From positions 868,001-932,000 of the forward strand of contig NZ_MBUA01000001.1 of NCBI RefSeq assembly GCF_014332695.1: a stretch of 64,000 nucleotides of DNA, read 5' to 3'. The DNA comes from Flavihumibacter stibioxidans (GTDB lineage Bacteria > Bacteroidota > Bacteroidia > Chitinophagales > Chitinophagaceae). Position 1 is the first letter of the stretch; every line of letters starts with the position of its first letter. Shown here piece by piece: positions 61,858 to 64,000 of this stretch. The position numbers were made by a program, and so were the translations under genes. The notes below the pieces were generated by a model that did not search any database, was not told where the DNA came from, and worked only from the letters and a program-made list of their open reading frames with translations.

Positions 61858-62187
61858 TCATACATCTACCGTACTGGTTGTTTCTTCCGGCGGTTCCTTT
61901 CCCAGTTCAACCTGTCGCAGCACCCTGGTTTTCAATTCATCCATGACCTCACGGGCTGACAGGTAAAAATTTTCAGAAACCCTTCTTGCGTATAAATTAT
62001 CACTGAACACAGTAAGCCTGATCTCACAGATCTTATTATCAGCCGGCTGAGATTCATCTTCTCTGAAAAATACTTCCGCCCGCGAAATATCCTTATTCAG
62101 GTGTGAAAGCTCCAGCAATTCCTTTTCCATTGATTTCAAAAATGATTCTTCAATTTTCAGGTGCGGGCAATTTATTTCTATGGTCAT
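61858..62187 (-). CDS. HPF/RaiA-like ribosome-associated protein
   Basis: A 109-residue protein with the beta-alpha-beta-beta-beta-alpha pattern of ribosome hibernation-promoting factors: a first strand (MTIEINCPHLKI), the helix with LKSMEKELLELSHL, strands around ISRAEVFFRED and ICEIRLTVFSDNLYAR, and the C-terminal helix ARREVMDELKTRVLRQVELG-like segment (positions 80-100). It lacks a long HPF C-terminal dimerisation domain. An ATG at 62235, directly after the acyl carrier stop, would add 16 residues; the family start supports 62187. Expected to bind the 30S subunit in stasis, together with the Balon-like protein 3 kb away. Confidence 0.75.
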   Translation of the reverse strand: MTIEINCPHLKIEESFLKSMEKELLELSHLNKDISRAEVFFREDESQPADNKICEIRLTVFSDNLYARRVSENFYLSAREVMDELKTRVLRQVELGKEPPEETTSTVDV

Positions 62188-62235
62188 AACATCCGTTTTA
62201 AATGGAGTTTTATATTGGATTAAAGTTAGTTCCAT

Positions 62236-62514
62236 TCAGAACCGGCAGGGATGATGATCCTCAGGAAAACGGATGATTTTCCTCCCTACATATTCCACAA
62301 CCTTTGCCAGGGTGCTGATTTTCCCATAATCCTCTTCAGGTATATCCACTCCTGTACGTTCATCCAGTGCCATCAGGAATTGCAGGGCATCGAAGGAATC
62401 AATACCCAGAACATCCCTGATAATATCATCTTCCGCCAGTTTTTCCGGTTCGGAATCTGGAGCAACCTGCTTTAACAATTGACATACCAGTTGCCTGATT
62501 TCTTCTTCTTTCAT
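62236..62514 (-). CDS. Acyl carrier protein
   Basis: A 92-residue four-helix carrier protein. The phosphopantetheine Ser is in LGIDSFDALQFL near residue 40 (normally DSLD; here DSFD). N-terminal helix [17 protein letters not shown] and a C-terminal acidic helix are present, ending in an extra HHPCRF tail. It is not the fatty-acid-synthesis AcpP, judged by the divergent motif and context. It overlaps the E2 gene by 4 bp, suggesting a function linked to the 2-oxoacid dehydrogenase, possibly receiving its acyl group. Confidence 0.88.
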   Translation of the reverse strand: MKEEEIRQLVCQLLKQVAPDSEPEKLAEDDIIRDVLGIDSFDALQFLMALDERTGVDIPEEDYGKISTLAKVVEYVGRKIIRFPEDHHPCRF

Positions 62515-63623
62515 AATGATCCGGGAGTTTGAAGTAAGGAATTTAATTCAGTCAGGAAGCGACTTCCCGTCATTCCATCCGTAGCGCGATGGTCCGCAGC
62601 CAGCGTAACGCTAACAGTTTTCCTGACATTCAGCATGCCATTTTCGGCCCAGGGCTGCTCCAGGATGGCGCCAAATCCGACCAGGGCTACCTGTGGCGGA
62701 TAGATCACTCCGTACACAAGTTCCACCTGCCCTTCACCAAGGCTGGTAATGGTGATGGTAGTATTAACCAGTTCGGAACTCCTGAGTTTCATGGCGCGGG
62801 CACGGGGGATCATATCATTTAATGCCGTCATCAGTTCGTCCAGGGACTTTCCCCCGGCATCCCTGATGGCAGGGATCATGACTCCGCCGCCACGCAGTGA
62901 AACCACAAAGCCAATATTGATCTCCTCTTTTTTGACAAGTCCATTTTCATACCAGGCATTTAGCTCAGGAACTTTTTTCAGGGCAAGGGCCACTGCCCTG
63001 ATCAGTAAAACCACCGGAAGCAACCTGTTTTTTACAGTTCTTTCACGGTTGGTTTCAGTGAGCCATGCCAGCGACCGGGTCAGGTCAATTTTTGTTTCAA
63101 GATAATAGTGCGGAATCTCACGGTTCGATTTACTCATGGCCGAAGCAATAGCCTGCCGGATATTGTGGCGGGCGGATGAAGTTTCCAATAGCTCAGTGGC
63201 CTCCTTCTTTTCATCGACTTGCGCAGTTTTTTCAATCTTAGCAGAAATAACGGCTGCTGCAGCTTTTTCCACATCCTCTTTTGTAATTGCGCCACCTTCG
63301 CCTGTACCTGTAACAAGTGCCAGGTCAATGTCCTTTTCCGCTGCCATCCTTTTAGCCAGTGGCGATGCCTTGATTCCGACACGGTGTTCCGTGGAATCCA
63401 GTACTGCCAGTGTTTTACCAACAGGTACTTTTTCACCTTCCCCAACAAGGAGTTCTTTAACAACCCCTTCTTCAAATATTTCAATATCGATCAGGCCTTT
63501 CTGTGTATCGACCTGGGCAATGATATCGCCCCGCTTTACAGCAGCACCCGGTTTCACCAGCCATTCGACCAGGGTCCCATCTTCCATATCTGCGCCAAGA
63601 CTTGGCATTCGGAATTCAATCAT
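62511..63623 (-). CDS. 2-oxoacid dehydrogenase E2 (dihydrolipoamide acyltransferase)
   Basis: A 370-residue E2 with one lipoyl domain at 1-80 (lipoylated Lys probably in [12 protein letters not shown], where most E2s have ETDKA), a short peripheral subunit-binding domain near 105-135 ([18 protein letters not shown]), a linker, and the catalytic acyltransferase core from about 150 ([25 protein letters not shown], in parts) with the active-site motif [18 protein letters not shown] at the end. Shorter than typical pyruvate E2. It overlaps the E1-beta gene by 8 bp and the acyl carrier gene by 4 bp. Confidence 0.9.
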   Translation of the reverse strand: MIEFRMPSLGADMEDGTLVEWLVKPGAAVKRGDIIAQVDTQKGLIDIEIFEEGVVKELLVGEGEKVPVGKTLAVLDSTEHRVGIKASPLAKRMAAEKDIDLALVTGTGEGGAITKEDVEKAAAAVISAKIEKTAQVDEKKEATELLETSSARHNIRQAIASAMSKSNREIPHYYLETKIDLTRSLAWLTETNRERTVKNRLLPVVLLIRAVALALKKVPELNAWYENGLVKKEEINIGFVVSLRGGGVMIPAIRDAGGKSLDELMTALNDMIPRARAMKLRSSELVNTTITITSLGEGQVELVYGVIYPPQVALVGFGAILEQPWAENGMLNVRKTVSVTLAADHRATDGMTGSRFLTELNSLLQTPGSL

Positions 63624-64000
63624 GCTGCAGGATTTTTTTAATCATATTAACGATATCCCCTGCCTGGGGAACAGAAATATCTTCCAGGTGTTTCGGGTAA
63701 GGCATTGGTACTTCCACCCCGCACAACCTGTGTACAGGAGCATCGAGTTCATAAAATGCCTGCTCCATAATCCTGCTGCTGATTTCAGCAGAAATGCTGA
63801 CCGAACGCCATGCCTCCTCCACGACAAGTGCGCGGTGTGTCTTCCTTACAGATTGCAGGAAACAACTTTCATCGAGGGGGCGCAGCACCCTGAGGTCAAC
63901 CACTTCGGCATCAATGCCCAGCTTAGCCAGCTCATTGGCAGCTTCCAGGGATTTGTACACCCCGGGGCCATAGGTAATAATGGAAATATCTTTCCCTTCG
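63616..64000 (-). CDS. 2-oxoacid dehydrogenase E1 subunit beta (partial, C-terminal part)
   Basis: The frame enters from the right edge of the window ([18 protein letters not shown]) and contains the C-terminal transketolase domain of E1-beta: [36 protein letters not shown] and the ending [19 protein letters not shown]. The catalytic N-terminal part and the E1-alpha gene lie outside the window. With E2 and an acyl carrier protein downstream, it belongs to a pyruvate- or acetoin-dehydrogenase-like complex that seems to be dedicated to the stress island rather than central metabolism. Confidence 0.9.
   Translation of the reverse strand, partial: EGKDISIITYGPGVYKSLEAANELAKLGIDAEVVDLRVLRPLDESCFLQSVRKTHRALVVEEAWRSVSISAEISSRIMEQAFYELDAPVHRLCGVEVPMPYPKHLEDISVPQAGDIVNMIKKILQHD

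Noticed and set aside
61858-62235. 125-residue version of the HPF-like protein starting at 62235
   Set aside because: The extra 16 residues are A/T-rich intergenic-like sequence and precede the normal first strand of the fold; the alternative is noted in the entry.

Overview
The window is a 64-kb piece of a Bacteroidota chromosome, most likely family Chitinophagaceae. The evidence is the gene content (type III glutamine synthetase, a T9SS-sorted PKD-repeat lyase, GLPGLI-like and SusD-free surface proteins, ComA-type phosphosulfolactate synthase, Bacteroidota-type YidC), promoters of the TTTG-N17..19-TAnnTTTG type in front of rpsL and both tRNA genes, and start codons that mostly lack a Shine-Dalgarno sequence. 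No rRNA, CRISPR array or phage is visible.

Layout. 0-9 kb: rpsL-rpsG, ilvE, then rdgB with an ECF sigma factor and a probable anti-sigma partner, a thioesterase, aroE-comA, a TPR protein and two secreted proteins. 9-23 kb: yidC, pyrG, proC, hldD and purL, two glycosyltransferases, a polytopic membrane protein and glnN. 23-34 kb: a secreted polysaccharide-lyase-like protein, cmk, clpC, a STAS protein, rnz, an esterase, dapA, accA and tRNA-Asp. 34-39 kb: a cytochrome c lipoprotein, two exported hydrolases, gluQ and a second, identical tRNA-Asp. 39-43 kb: a four-gene photolyase operon that includes a 45-residue zinc-finger gene. 43-50 kb: a methyltransferase, a small membrane protein, a sugar-acid operon (SDR, IlvD/Edd dehydratase, aldo/keto reductase, exported MocA oxidoreductase) and a lipoprotein.

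50.0-53.4 kb is an accessory patch. It holds three same-direction copies of a ~160-bp repeat, a Fic-domain gene with a striking repeat array over its promoter, a truncated IS3-like element, a frameshifted and truncated secreted-protein gene, a beta-barrel gene and the 31-codon stub of an AAA ATPase.

53.4-64.0 kb is the most interesting stretch. It is a compact stress or dormancy island: a Pro/Glu-rich mini-protein, phosphoribosyltransferase, CapA-like protein, Lon-like protease, a baeRF/Balon-type candidate ribosome hibernation factor, a dienelactone-hydrolase-like protein, PolX, a coiled-coil protein, an HPF/RaiA-like protein, an acyl carrier protein and the E2 and E1-beta subunits of a 2-oxoacid dehydrogenase. 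Almost all are packed with overlaps or gaps under 20 bp in two minus-strand runs, with the Balon-like gene alone on the plus strand between them.
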